NCBI RefSeq assembly: GCF_002266425.1
Contig: NZ_NPMN01000016.1
Coordinates: 39,711 to 103,710, forward strand
From: Tissierella sp. P1
GTDB taxonomy: Bacteria > Bacillota > Clostridia > Tissierellales > Tissierellaceae
Direction: 5' to 3'
Length of the DNA stretch: 64,000 nucleotides
In this document: positions 9,143-17,834 of the stretch, one piece after another
Layout of the letters: every line of letters starts with the position of its first letter
How positions within the stretch are numbered: the first letter of the stretch is position 1
Position numbers and translations under genes: made by a program
The notes under the pieces: generated by a model
The model's database searches: none
Seen by the model: only the letters and a program-made list of their open reading frames with translations
What the model was told of the DNA's origin: nothing

Positions 9143-10057
9143 ATGGAAGATTTATTATCAAAGATTATTGAAAAAAATAGATATTTAATATCCAAAGGGG
9201 CAGTAGCAGATTATATACCAGCATTATCTAAAGTTAATCCTAATAACATAGGGGTTTGCCTTATGGATGTTGATGGAAATATTTATAAGGCTGGAAACTA
9301 TGATGTAAAATTTACTATTCAAAGTATATCTAAAATCATGAGTCTCATGTTAGCTTTAATAGATAATGGTGAGGATAAGGTATTTAAAAAAATCGATTAT
9401 GAGCCTACTGAAGAGCCTTTTAATACATTATTTAAACTAGATTTTCCTCATACGGTGAAACCTTCCAATCCAATGATAAATTCAGGTGCCATAGTTACAA
9501 CATCTTTGATCAAAGGTAAGGGAGAAGAACGTTTTAATAGGCTGTTAAATTTTATTAGAACAGTGACAGAGAATTCAAGTATATCCTATAACGAAGAAGT
9601 ATATTTATCGGAAAAGGATACAGGGCATAAGAACAGAGCTATGGCTTATCTTATGAGGGCTAGGGGATTTATAGATGGCGATGTAGAAGAAATATTAGAT
9701 GTATATTTTAAACAATGTTCTATAGAAATAACAACAGTTGATATTGCTAAGATAGGACTATTTTTAGCTAATAGGTGTAAGCTGCTTGAACAGAGTATTA
9801 AAGTATGTGATGCTAGAATAGCGTCAATAGTAACAGCAATAATGGCTACATGTGGCATGTATAATTTTAGTGGGGAATATGCTGCAACAGTAGGAATCCC
9901 ATCAAAGAGTGGGGTAGGTGGAGGTATATTAGGAACAATACCATATAAAATGGGTATTGGTGTATTTAGTCCAACATTAGACCAATATGGTAATTCCATA
10001 GTTGGATATGGAATTATGAGAGATCTATCTAAAGAATTAAATTTAAATATATTTTAG
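9143..10057 (+). CDS. glsA: Glutaminase A
   Basis: Serine-dependent glutaminase (L-glutamine to L-glutamate and ammonia), 304 residues, full length. Catalytic S-x-x-K is in FTIQSISK (Ser61, Lys64), in the serine beta-lactamase-like fold. Other family segments are NPMINSGAIVTTSLI, MAYLMRARGFI and GIPSKSGVGGGILGTIPYKMGIGVFSPTLDQYGNSIVG. It follows the nucleoside kinase by 14 bases with AGGGGG upstream, suggesting one operon, and ends at a strong terminator. In this window it complements histidine degradation, both routes yielding glutamate. Confidence 0.95.
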   Translation: MEDLLSKIIEKNRYLISKGAVADYIPALSKVNPNNIGVCLMDVDGNIYKAGNYDVKFTIQSISKIMSLMLALIDNGEDKVFKKIDYEPTEEPFNTLFKLDFPHTVKPSNPMINSGAIVTTSLIKGKGEERFNRLLNFIRTVTENSSISYNEEVYLSEKDTGHKNRAMAYLMRARGFIDGDVEEILDVYFKQCSIEITTVDIAKIGLFLANRCKLLEQSIKVCDARIASIVTAIMATCGMYNFSGEYAATVGIPSKSGVGGGILGTIPYKMGIGVFSPTLDQYGNSIVGYGIMRDLSKELNLNIF

Positions 10058-10065
10058 AGAGATAG

Positions 10066-10097
10066 ATGGAGGGACAAAATCCCTCCATTTGATTTTA
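10066..10097 (+). terminator. Intrinsic terminator after glsA
   Basis: The stem ATGGAGGG pairs with CCCTCCAT across an AT-rich seven-base loop and is followed by TTTGATTTTATTT. It lies eight bases after the glsA stop. Confidence 0.85.
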
Positions 10098-10172
10098 TTT
10101 ATTGTTTTCATACTTATTGTAAATAAGGTGAAACTATAATAAAATTAATATAACATAAGAAAAGGTGATTGC

Positions 10173-11399
10173 ATGAGGCTGAAAGTAATAACATTTATAT
10201 TATTAATATCCGTTATCTTTATAGGAGGTTGCAAGCAAGAAAATTTAAATTTAGATGAATCAGATATAGAGATACCTAACAATAATAATGAAGAAGTAGT
10301 GGACTCTATAGAAGATAAAGTTAAATCTATGTCCCTAGAGGAAAAAATAGGCCAGCTAATGATTGTTGGTTTTGACGGAATAGGTATTAATGAAGAAATT
10401 GTTAGATCTATTGAAGATTTTAAGGTTGGAGGATTTATATTATTTGCAAGGAATATAGTAGATGAGAATCAAACTCTAAAACTCCTTAATGACATTAAGG
10501 ATGCAAATACCAATAATGATATACCTTTATTTTTATCTATTGATGAAGAGGGGGGAAAAGTCAGTAGATTACCTAAGTCATTTGCAAAGTTACCAGAGGC
10601 TATGAAAATAGGAAAGAAAAATGACAAAGACATTTCTTATAGAACTGGTAATATATTGGGTCAGAGGGTCAGTGCTTTAGGTTTCAATGTAAATTTTGCA
10701 CCCGTGTTAGATATTAATTCTAATCCTAAGAATCCAGTAATCGGAAATCGAGCTTTTGGTACTACCATAGATCAAGTAGTCAATAATGGGTTAGAGGTAA
10801 TGAATGGTATACGTGATATAGGAGTAATTCCTGCTGTGAAGCATTTTCCAGGGCATGGAGATACTGAGGTAGACTCACATGTGAAATTACCCCGAGTGGA
10901 TAAAACTATAGAAGAGTTAAAAACATTTGAACTGATACCATTTATTGAAGCTATTAAAGAAAATGTAGATATGGTAATGGTAGCTCATATACTATATCCA
11001 GAGATAGATAAAGAATATCCTGCTACTATGTCTTCAAGGATAATTGAAGGCGTTCTAAGAGAGGAATTAAACTATGATGGAGTAATAGTATCTGACGATA
11101 TGACTATGGGTGCAATAGTGCAGAATTATACATTAGAGGACGGAGTATTATCATTTATTAAGGCAGGAGGAGATATAGCTTTAGTCTGTCACGGAAAAGA
11201 TAACCAGGGAAAAGTATTTGAAAAAATAAAAGAAGCTATAGAAACTGGAGAGATAAGTCAGGAAGATATAGATGAGAAAGTTTATAGAATTTTAAAGCTT
11301 AAAGAAAAGTATAAATTAGAAGATAAGGAGACTGACAAGATAAGCCTAAAAATATTAAATCATGATACTATAGAACTAATTGAAGAGATTAATAAATAG
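10173..11399 (+). CDS. nagZ: Beta-N-acetylhexosaminidase, GH3 lipoprotein (NagZ-like)
   Basis: Glycoside hydrolase family 3, 408 residues. An N-terminal lipoprotein signal (hydrophobic core, then lipobox IGGC at about residue 20) is followed by an acidic spacer and the GH3 N-terminal barrel. The NagZ signatures are KHFPGHGDTEVDSH (catalytic His/Asp dyad in the loop), LPLFLSIDEEGGKVSRLP-like substrate segment and VSDDMTMGAI with the nucleophile Asp. It would remove N-acetylglucosamine from peptidoglycan fragments on the outer face of the membrane, in cell-wall recycling. GAAAAGGTGA precedes the ATG. The hydrolase gene follows after 22 bases, so it probably heads a four-gene transcript. Confidence 0.92.
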   Translation: MRLKVITFILLISVIFIGGCKQENLNLDESDIEIPNNNNEEVVDSIEDKVKSMSLEEKIGQLMIVGFDGIGINEEIVRSIEDFKVGGFILFARNIVDENQTLKLLNDIKDANTNNDIPLFLSIDEEGGKVSRLPKSFAKLPEAMKIGKKNDKDISYRTGNILGQRVSALGFNVNFAPVLDINSNPKNPVIGNRAFGTTIDQVVNNGLEVMNGIRDIGVIPAVKHFPGHGDTEVDSHVKLPRVDKTIEELKTFELIPFIEAIKENVDMVMVAHILYPEIDKEYPATMSSRIIEGVLREELNYDGVIVSDDMTMGAIVQNYTLEDGVLSFIKAGGDIALVCHGKDNQGKVFEKIKEAIETGEISQEDIDEKVYRILKLKEKYKLEDKETDKISLKILNHDTIELIEEINK

Positions 11400-11421
11400 C
11401 CATATAAAAGGGGTGTCCTAA

Positions 11422-12243
11422 ATGGAAAATTATTTAAAGCTTAGAGATGGCATAGAATTATTCTACAGGAAAGATGTTGTAGAATCACCTAAAGCAATAG
11501 TACTTATTAATCATGGATTCGCAGAGCATTTAGTAAGATATGATTATATTACACAAAGCCTAAATTATGAAGGATATAGTGTATATCGATATGATTTAAG
11601 AGGACATGGGAGAACTAAATCTATACTGGGTCATGTAAATTCTTATGAGGACTTTATATTAGATTGTGATGAAATGGTAGAGTTAATTAAGAGGGAAAAC
11701 AATGATTTGTCTATTTTTATGCTTGGACACAGTATGGGTGGATTTATTACATGTCTATATGGATTAAACTATCCTAATAAACTAAAGGGACAAATATTTT
11801 CAGGTGCTGCAGTTAATACCTTACCAAAGGCTCAAGGATATAGGTCATATTTATATGAGTTTTTGAATTTATTTGTAAAAAAAATGAGAATAAAAAGCCC
11901 TATAACAAAAGATATCTGCAGGGATGAAAATGTTGTGACAGATTATACAAAAGATCCTCTAATATTAAAAGATGCCACATTAAATTTCTATGTACAATTT
12001 TTAGTAAAAGGAAGGAAGTATATTAACAAAAATATTCAAAGGTATAACTATCCATGTCTAATTCTTCACGGAGGAGCAGATAAAATAGTACCTAAAGAAG
12101 TAGCTATATATCTTTACAGTAGCATATCATCGAAGGATAAAGAGATAAAGATATATGATGATCTATATCATGAGATCTTAAATGAAAAAGAAAAAAGCCA
12201 AGTAATGGATAATATAATATCTTGGTTAAATCATAGGGGGTAA
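11422..12243 (+). CDS. Alpha/beta hydrolase (monoglyceride lipase / lysophospholipase type)
   Basis: Serine hydrolase of the Hydrolase_4 (COG2267) group, 273 residues. The oxyanion-hole segment is INHGFAEHLVRYDYI, the nucleophile elbow is LGHSMGGFI, and the C-terminal half carries LILHGGADKIVP (Asp) and DDLYHEILNE (catalytic His). It has no signal peptide, so it is probably cytoplasmic and acts on monoacylglycerols or lysophospholipids. AGGGGTG precedes the start. The next gene begins five bases after the stop, indicating an operon with the two membrane proteins. Confidence 0.88.
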   Translation: MENYLKLRDGIELFYRKDVVESPKAIVLINHGFAEHLVRYDYITQSLNYEGYSVYRYDLRGHGRTKSILGHVNSYEDFILDCDEMVELIKRENNDLSIFMLGHSMGGFITCLYGLNYPNKLKGQIFSGAAVNTLPKAQGYRSYLYEFLNLFVKKMRIKSPITKDICRDENVVTDYTKDPLILKDATLNFYVQFLVKGRKYINKNIQRYNYPCLILHGGADKIVPKEVAIYLYSSISSKDKEIKIYDDLYHEILNEKEKSQVMDNIISWLNHRG

Positions 12244-12247
12244 TACA

Positions 12248-12451
12248 TTGTTGATCGGAATAGTTTTTTTATCAATAAGTATATTTATTTATATAAAAGA
12301 AAACTACGATATAGATAATGTGGGGGAAGAAAGAGTTTTTAGCAAGAAAAAAGACATTGTTGAAGATGGAAATTACAGATATAGGATACTAATAAGTATC
12401 TTCTCCTTAGTACTAGGAATATTTAGAATTCTAAGTTCAATTATATATTAA
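12248..12451 (+). CDS. Small two-helix membrane protein (67 aa)
   Basis: I do not recognise a family. There are two hydrophobic segments: residues 1-15 (LIGIVFLSISIFIYI) and about 47-66 (ILISIFSLVLGIFRILSSII), joined by a charged 30-residue loop. Translation begins at TTG with AGGGGG upstream, overlapping the end of the hydrolase gene; the large membrane protein follows after 12 bases. The tight packing indicates a shared transcript with both neighbours. Confidence 0.6.
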   Translation: MLIGIVFLSISIFIYIKENYDIDNVGEERVFSKKKDIVEDGNYRYRILISIFSLVLGIFRILSSIIY

Positions 12452-12463
12452 GGTGGATTTTTT

Positions 12464-14272
12464 ATGATGAAAAAAATAATAAAATTTATAATATTAATTT
12501 CAATAATATTAATACCTAATATTGTATTTGCAGAGGACGTAAATTCTATTCTATTAATAGTTGACGAACTTTCAATAGAAACGATAGAAGAATTATATTT
12601 AGAACAATATAGTATTGGTTTTGTAAATTTAAAGACTAGGCCACCCTATTCAGAAGAGGGATTATTCTTATCTATAAATACAGGAAGAAAGCTAAGTATA
12701 AAGAATTTTGGGAAAAAGGATAAAAAGATAGATTATTTAAGTGATATTTTGAAAAAAGAAAATGTTTCATATATCGGAGAAGGAAAAGGTAATCTTATAA
12801 TTGGAAATAGAGAGGGGATAGTTGATTATAGTGAGGATTCTATAATATATAGTTTAAATTGGCTAGTAGAAAAAACTGACAATTTACTAAATAAATCAGA
12901 TGTATTAGTATTAGAATATGATCTGAAACAAGGGCATAATAGAATAGAGATTTTAAATCAATATTTAAATCATTATAAAAATGAGCAAATAATTGTTTTG
13001 CCTAAAGCTGTAGCGACGGAAGATAAATATTTGTTGAATAAATATCTTGTTCCAATTATTCATATTAATAAGGGAAACCACGGTTTATTGACAAGTTCAT
13101 CTACTAAAAGAGAAGGATTTATTGCATTGGAAGACATTTCAGCTCAGATAAAGGAGACATATGGTTATAAAAAGAAAATTGATATAGGAAAACCTTTTAA
13201 ATCCATAGAATCAGATAATCCTAAGAAAGAGATTGAAGATATATACAAAAAGAATATGAATTTATTGATTGCTGCATACCTCTTTCATGGACTTATCTAT
13301 TTTGTTCAAGTATTACTTGGAGTATGGATATTAAAAGCTAAAAAAATAGAGAAGTGGTTATATACTATTTATTCCTTTGTATCTACAAATATTTTCACAT
13401 CACTATTACTTGGATTGTTTGAATTTCATAAAAATATTTTTATCTATTTAATCATTAATTTATTAATTTCTTATTTAATTACTAGACTTATTATAAAAAG
13501 AAAACTAGATTTAGTGAAGCTAATAAGTATATTCACTTATGCTTTAGTAGTTTTTGGGACTTGTTTATATCCAAAGATGATTTATAATTCATATATTGGA
13601 TTTAATAATTTAGTATATGGAGCTAGGTATTATGGATTAAATAATGGAATCATGGGAGTATTATTAGTTACTTCTATATTGAGTTTTTTTAGCATAACAA
13701 AATCAATAGAAAGTGATAATTTAAAAAGATTTATTGGATTATTTATTTTTATAATTAATATGATAACATTATCTACATACTTTGGAGCTAATACTGGTGG
13801 ATTTATAACATCTGTTGTATTATTTGGACTTATGATTTATAGATTATTTTTCTCTAATAAAGAAATAAGGAGATATTTATTTTTATTCTTTTTAATAGGA
13901 ATATTTATATTTAGTTTAAATATAATATTTGATGATTTCACAGGAGAGAATACCCATGCATTTGGATTTTTCTATAGATTAAAGGAAAACGGAATCAGTG
14001 AATTGATATCCTTGGCATCCTTTAAGGCTAAGGAACTCTTTAAATTAACAATATTACCACCATTCTCTATAGTATTGATTTTTCAGGCTATTATACTTAA
14101 TAAATTAAGAAGAATTATAAGAGATACTAAAGAAATAAAAGAAGAAGCAATGATAATTTTCATCACTTCTTTAGTTGGCTTTGCATTAAATGATACGGGA
14201 GTTATAACACTTATTTATATGATTCATTATCTAGTCTTAGATATAATAAGCAATAGATTAAAGATTGAATAA
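12464..14272 (+). CDS. Membrane protein with alkaline-phosphatase-like ectodomain
   Basis: A 602-residue protein. A signal peptide (residues 1-23, ending VFAED) leads to an extracellular domain of about 230 residues that starts ILLIVDELSIETIEEL and has VNLKTRPPYSEEGLFLSINTGRK. This layout resembles the phosphatase-like membrane proteins of Firmicutes that read GLMN-x-R-T and Y-x-T-x-G-A-G at the same places. From residue 265 there are about nine to ten transmembrane segments, with LNNGIMGVLLV and FGANTGGFI as conserved polar motifs. Most metal ligands of true alkaline phosphatases are not obvious, so catalytic activity is doubtful. It ends against the convergent MFS gene. Confidence 0.6.
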   Translation: MMKKIIKFIILISIILIPNIVFAEDVNSILLIVDELSIETIEELYLEQYSIGFVNLKTRPPYSEEGLFLSINTGRKLSIKNFGKKDKKIDYLSDILKKENVSYIGEGKGNLIIGNREGIVDYSEDSIIYSLNWLVEKTDNLLNKSDVLVLEYDLKQGHNRIEILNQYLNHYKNEQIIVLPKAVATEDKYLLNKYLVPIIHINKGNHGLLTSSSTKREGFIALEDISAQIKETYGYKKKIDIGKPFKSIESDNPKKEIEDIYKKNMNLLIAAYLFHGLIYFVQVLLGVWILKAKKIEKWLYTIYSFVSTNIFTSLLLGLFEFHKNIFIYLIINLLISYLITRLIIKRKLDLVKLISIFTYALVVFGTCLYPKMIYNSYIGFNNLVYGARYYGLNNGIMGVLLVTSILSFFSITKSIESDNLKRFIGLFIFIINMITLSTYFGANTGGFITSVVLFGLMIYRLFFSNKEIRRYLFLFFLIGIFIFSLNIIFDDFTGENTHAFGFFYRLKENGISELISLASFKAKELFKLTILPPFSIVLIFQAIILNKLRRIIRDTKEIKEEAMIIFITSLVGFALNDTGVITLIYMIHYLVLDIISNRLKIE

Positions 14273-14275
14273 TAG

Positions 14276-15418
14276 TTATTCTTTTATGTCAAGCTTTGAT
14301 ATAATGATTATTGCTAAAATCGAGGAAATAGCTGCTATACTTAGGACAAGTTTAAATCCGCCTAAGGTATAGATAAGAGGGCCTATTATACTGTAAAATG
14401 TTATAGTAAGAGCATTTACAGTATAGAATAAACTCATAAAGGTTCCTCTTTTTTCTGGGATAATTTCAGATGCCAATGCTTGGTAGGAAGTCCATCCTCC
14501 GTCTAATCCAAAAGAAAATAATGTTACAAAACTCAATACCAGTGGCAAAGAACTAAAATATGTAATAGGTATTATAGCTAACACCATTAAAACAAATAAA
14601 CCTTTGGATAATTTATATTTCCCCAACTTATCAGAAAAAATGGCTGAAAAAAGAATGCCAGCAATAGTCCCGAGGGCTATGAATGTGTACGCAATACCAA
14701 TATTTACTTGAGAAAGATTAAAATTGTTTGAGAGGTAGATGCTCAAGTAATTCAGTATTAGAGATGGAGCGGTTAGTAATAAAAATACAGTAAGAAGCAT
14801 CTTTTTAGCTATAGGATTTTTTAGTAAAGATAAAAATTCTTTCTTATCTACTTTTACATCATGAGATTTTTTAGTTTCAGGCAAATTAATTAAAAGTATT
14901 AGAGAAAGTGTGCCTACAATAGCTAATGGAATATATATTATAGCTAAATTGTTATATTTACTAACTAAATAGGTAGCATAAATTGGGCTAAAAAGTATGG
15001 CTGAGCCAAAGGCAGTCCTGAGTAGTCCGGAAGCTTTCCCACGATTTTCATAAGATATAAATTCAGATATGTAAGATAGGTTTGTTCCACTTATAGAAAA
15101 ATATGCAAATCCGATGAAGATTCTTGCAAAAGCAAATATATATGACGATCTTGCGAATCCGCCAATAGTAGAACCAATAATAAATAATATTAAAGATATA
15201 ACTAGACTTTTTTTCTTACCATATTTATCTGCGAAAACACCTAGATAAGGAACGAGAAATCCAACAGCAGAATAGCCCAAGTTAAAAAGCATTACCATAC
15301 CTTCATTAATGGAAAAATGCTTTGCTAGGAAAGGGGCAAGTGGTCCAATTACACCCATTTCTATAGCTATTATTATTTGAATTAAAAATGTAGTTGAAAA
15401 CATTAGAATACTATTCAT
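14276..15418 (-). CDS. MFS transporter
   Basis: Major facilitator superfamily carrier of about 380 residues with 12 predicted helices. The loop-2/3 signature reads GVFADKYGKKKSLVIS and the matching one in the second half is FSDKLGKYKLSKG. Substrate is unknown; the drug/sugar-type MFS_1 group is the best description. I place the start at the ATG ending at 15418, behind GGAGGT. The stop codon lies three bases from the stop of the convergent phosphatase-like gene. An AT-rich divergent region upstream separates it from the ABC exporter. Confidence 0.88.
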   Translation of the reverse strand: MNSILMFSTTFLIQIIIAIEMGVIGPLAPFLAKHFSINEGMVMLFNLGYSAVGFLVPYLGVFADKYGKKKSLVISLILFIIGSTIGGFARSSYIFAFARIFIGFAYFSISGTNLSYISEFISYENRGKASGLLRTAFGSAILFSPIYATYLVSKYNNLAIIYIPLAIVGTLSLILLINLPETKKSHDVKVDKKEFLSLLKNPIAKKMLLTVFLLLTAPSLILNYLSIYLSNNFNLSQVNIGIAYTFIALGTIAGILFSAIFSDKLGKYKLSKGLFVLMVLAIIPITYFSSLPLVLSFVTLFSFGLDGGWTSYQALASEIIPEKRGTFMSLFYTVNALTITFYSIIGPLIYTLGGFKLVLSIAAISSILAIIIISKLDIKE

Positions 15419-15543
15419 TTTGACCTCCAATTTGTAGTTGTTAATTAATATATAATATAATACAATTGAAAAAAAAGCAAAACTATTATATAATATTCGT
15501 GACTCGAAATATTATACTATAAAGGTTAAGGGGGAGTGATTAT

Positions 15544-17274
15544 TTGCTTAGAAGATTTATATCTTATTACAAGCCACACAAAAGATTGTTTTTTATAGAT
15601 ATGTTTTTTGCATTGCTTATATCTATATCTGATCTTGTTTTTCCAGTCTTCACTAGAAAAATGATAAATGAAATTATACCAGAGGGCAGAATGGATCTTC
15701 TTGTAAGATGGACGATTATAATGACTATTTTATTTGTCCTTAGATATATAAGTAACTATATAGTTTCTTATTGGGGACATTTGCTGGGAGTTAGAATTGA
15801 ACATGATATGAGAAGAGATATATTTACTCATCTGCAGTCGTTACCTTTCAGTTACTATGACAATAATAAAACGGGTCACATAATGTCTAGAATAGTCAAT
15901 GATTTAAGAGACATAACAGAACTTGCTCATCATGGTCCAGAAGATTTATTTATATCTTTGGTAATGTTGTTAGGTTCATTCATTGTACTGATTAGAATTG
16001 AATGGAAACTTACTTTAGTATTATTTTCTGCTATACCTATTATAATATGGTTTGTTATATCTAAAAGAAATAGAATGTCAAATTCTTTTAGAGAGGTAAG
16101 AAAGAAAATTGCAAATGTAAATTCTCAACTTGAAAATAGTATTTCAGGGGTTAGAGTTGCAAAATCATTTACTAATGAAGATTATGAGATTGAAAAGTTT
16201 AATGAAGGGAATCTTAGTTTTAGTAATGCTAGAAAAGAATCATATAAAGTTATGGCTGAGTTTGCATCAGGAATAGGAATAATGTCAAGTATTCTTAATC
16301 TGTTGGTGATAAGCCTTGGAGGATACTTTGTATATAAAGATATAATTAATATAGGAGACCTTTTTTCCTTTACACTCTACGTCAATTTCTTTATGCAGCC
16401 AATTAGGAGGCTATCTGAATTCTCACAACAACTTCAAGATGGTATGACAGGCTTCGAGAGATTCGTTGAGATCATGGATATAGAACCAGATATTATCGAT
16501 AGAGAAAATGCAATGGAACTAAAAGACGTTAAAGGAGATATAGAATTTAATAATGTATCCTTTAGTTATAACAATGGTAAGAATACAATTCTTTCTAATA
16601 TGAATTTGTCTATTGATGCAGGAAAAACTGTAGCTTTGGTTGGTCCATCAGGTGCAGGCAAGACTACTTTATGCCATCTTATTCCGCGATTCTATGAAAT
16701 AGAAGAGGGAGAAATTCTATTAGATAATATAGATATTAGAGATATAAAAATTAAAGATTTGAGAAAAAAAATAGGACTTGTTCAACAAGATGTATTTTTA
16801 TTTACAGGTACCATTCGTGATAATATAATATATGGTGATCCAGAAGCCAGCGATGAAGATGTTATAGAAGCTGCTAAGAAAGCAAGTATACACGATTTTA
16901 TCATATCTTTACCAGAGGGATATGATACCTTTATAGGTGAAAAGGGCGTTAAGTTATCTGGAGGTCAAAAACAAAGGATTTCAATTGCAAGATTATTTTT
17001 AAAGAATCCTCCTATATTGGTATTAGACGAAGCCACATCTGCACTAGATAATGAAACTGAGATAATGATCCAAAAATCTTTAGAGGATTTGTCTAAGGGA
17101 AGAACTACATTAGTAATTGCTCATAGATTGTCAACAATAAAAAATGCAGATGAGATTCTAGTGTTAACTGCAGATGGAATCGCAGAGCAAGGAAGCCATG
17201 AAAATTTAATAGAAAAAGATGGTTTATATGCTAAGCTATATAAATCTCAATTTAAGGATTTAATGCAAGAATAA
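15544..17274 (+). CDS. ABC exporter, fused membrane and ATPase domains
   Basis: A 576-residue half-transporter of the MsbA/BmrA/YknU type. The N-terminal six-helix membrane domain (1-310) ends at GMTGFERFVEIMDIEP. The ATPase domain has Walker A GPSGAGKTT, Q-loop LVQQDVFLF, signature LSGGQKQR, Walker B ILVLDEATSALD and H-loop IAHRLSTI. It would act as a homodimer, exporting a lipid, peptide or drug. TTG start with AAGGGGGAG upstream. It stands alone, with its own terminator-like hairpin after it. Confidence 0.93.
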   Translation: MLRRFISYYKPHKRLFFIDMFFALLISISDLVFPVFTRKMINEIIPEGRMDLLVRWTIIMTILFVLRYISNYIVSYWGHLLGVRIEHDMRRDIFTHLQSLPFSYYDNNKTGHIMSRIVNDLRDITELAHHGPEDLFISLVMLLGSFIVLIRIEWKLTLVLFSAIPIIIWFVISKRNRMSNSFREVRKKIANVNSQLENSISGVRVAKSFTNEDYEIEKFNEGNLSFSNARKESYKVMAEFASGIGIMSSILNLLVISLGGYFVYKDIINIGDLFSFTLYVNFFMQPIRRLSEFSQQLQDGMTGFERFVEIMDIEPDIIDRENAMELKDVKGDIEFNNVSFSYNNGKNTILSNMNLSIDAGKTVALVGPSGAGKTTLCHLIPRFYEIEEGEILLDNIDIRDIKIKDLRKKIGLVQQDVFLFTGTIRDNIIYGDPEASDEDVIEAAKKASIHDFIISLPEGYDTFIGEKGVKLSGGQKQRISIARLFLKNPPILVLDEATSALDNETEIMIQKSLEDLSKGRTTLVIAHRLSTIKNADEILVLTADGIAEQGSHENLIEKDGLYAKLYKSQFKDLMQE

Positions 17275-17282
17275 GTATCAAA

Positions 17283-17334
17283 AGCACCTCCCTTATCATA
17301 TTATATTAGAGGAATATAAAGGGGAGGTGTTTTT
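17283..17334 (+). terminator. Inverted repeat: terminator and possible Shine-Dalgarno-masking hairpin
   Basis: AAAGCACCTCCC at 17281-17292 pairs with GGGAGGTG plus TTTTT at 17322-17334. The right arm contains the ribosome site (GGGGAGGTG) of the gene starting at 17335. The structure has the stem plus T run of a terminator for the ABC gene but would also hide the next gene's ribosome site. Confidence 0.6.
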
Positions 17335-17652
17335 ATGCATTATGATTATCCAGAACTATATTACAGAATCTATCCTAAGGTTATATCAGCAGTGAATGAG
17401 CATTTAGATGATAATTGTTCTATGGAAAAGATTACAAGAGAACAAATGGAAAAGATGGTGGATGATATATATATAAAAATGGTACATGAATATCCAGAAA
17501 TACATGAAGATCCATATGAAAGAAAGTATAGAGGGAGGGTTAGGGCAGAACAAAGACCATTTTTTGGAAGAAGCAGAATTACTAGGGATTTAATAACAAT
17601 TTTACTAATCTCTGAATTATTCAGGAGAAACAGAAGCTTTTTTCCACTATAA
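17335..17652 (+). CDS. Conserved hypothetical protein (105 aa)
   Basis: I recognise no named family, but it reads as a real clostridial protein: strong ribosome site, clean length, and a terminator directly behind. The first half is a helical segment (YPELYYRIYPKVISAVNEHL ... KITREQMEKMVDDIYIKM), the middle is Arg/Glu-rich and the end is an amphipathic helix (DLITILLISELFRRNRSFF). No Cys, no catalytic motif. Its translation may depend on opening the hairpin that covers its ribosome site. Confidence 0.65.
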   Translation: MHYDYPELYYRIYPKVISAVNEHLDDNCSMEKITREQMEKMVDDIYIKMVHEYPEIHEDPYERKYRGRVRAEQRPFFGRSRITRDLITILLISELFRRNRSFFPL

Positions 17653-17653
17653 T

Positions 17654-17678
17654 AAATAGGCTGAAAACAGCCTATTTT
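17654..17678 (+). terminator. Intrinsic terminator
   Basis: A perfect stem, AAATAGGCTG against CAGCCTATTT with loop AAAA and T run, lies immediately after the 105-residue protein gene. Confidence 0.85.
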
Positions 17679-17758
17679 AGTTTGAATATTGATTTTCTGG
17701 AAATATATATACATAAGAATAGATAATGTAAAATCTTTGTAACTATTTATTAATTTGT

Positions 17759-17787
17759 TTGTAACCAATAGAATTAATATTTATAAT
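17759..17787 (+). promoter_or_regulatory. Promoter of the deacetylase / two-component operon
   Basis: TTGTAA, 17-base spacer and TATAAT lie about 48 bases before the deacetylase start and beyond the preceding terminator. This is a close match to a vegetative (SigA) promoter, with a perfect -10. Confidence 0.65.
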
Positions 17788-17834
17788 ATGCTAGAATTAA
17801 ACATAAGACAGAAAAGGATATAGGGGGGACATAA

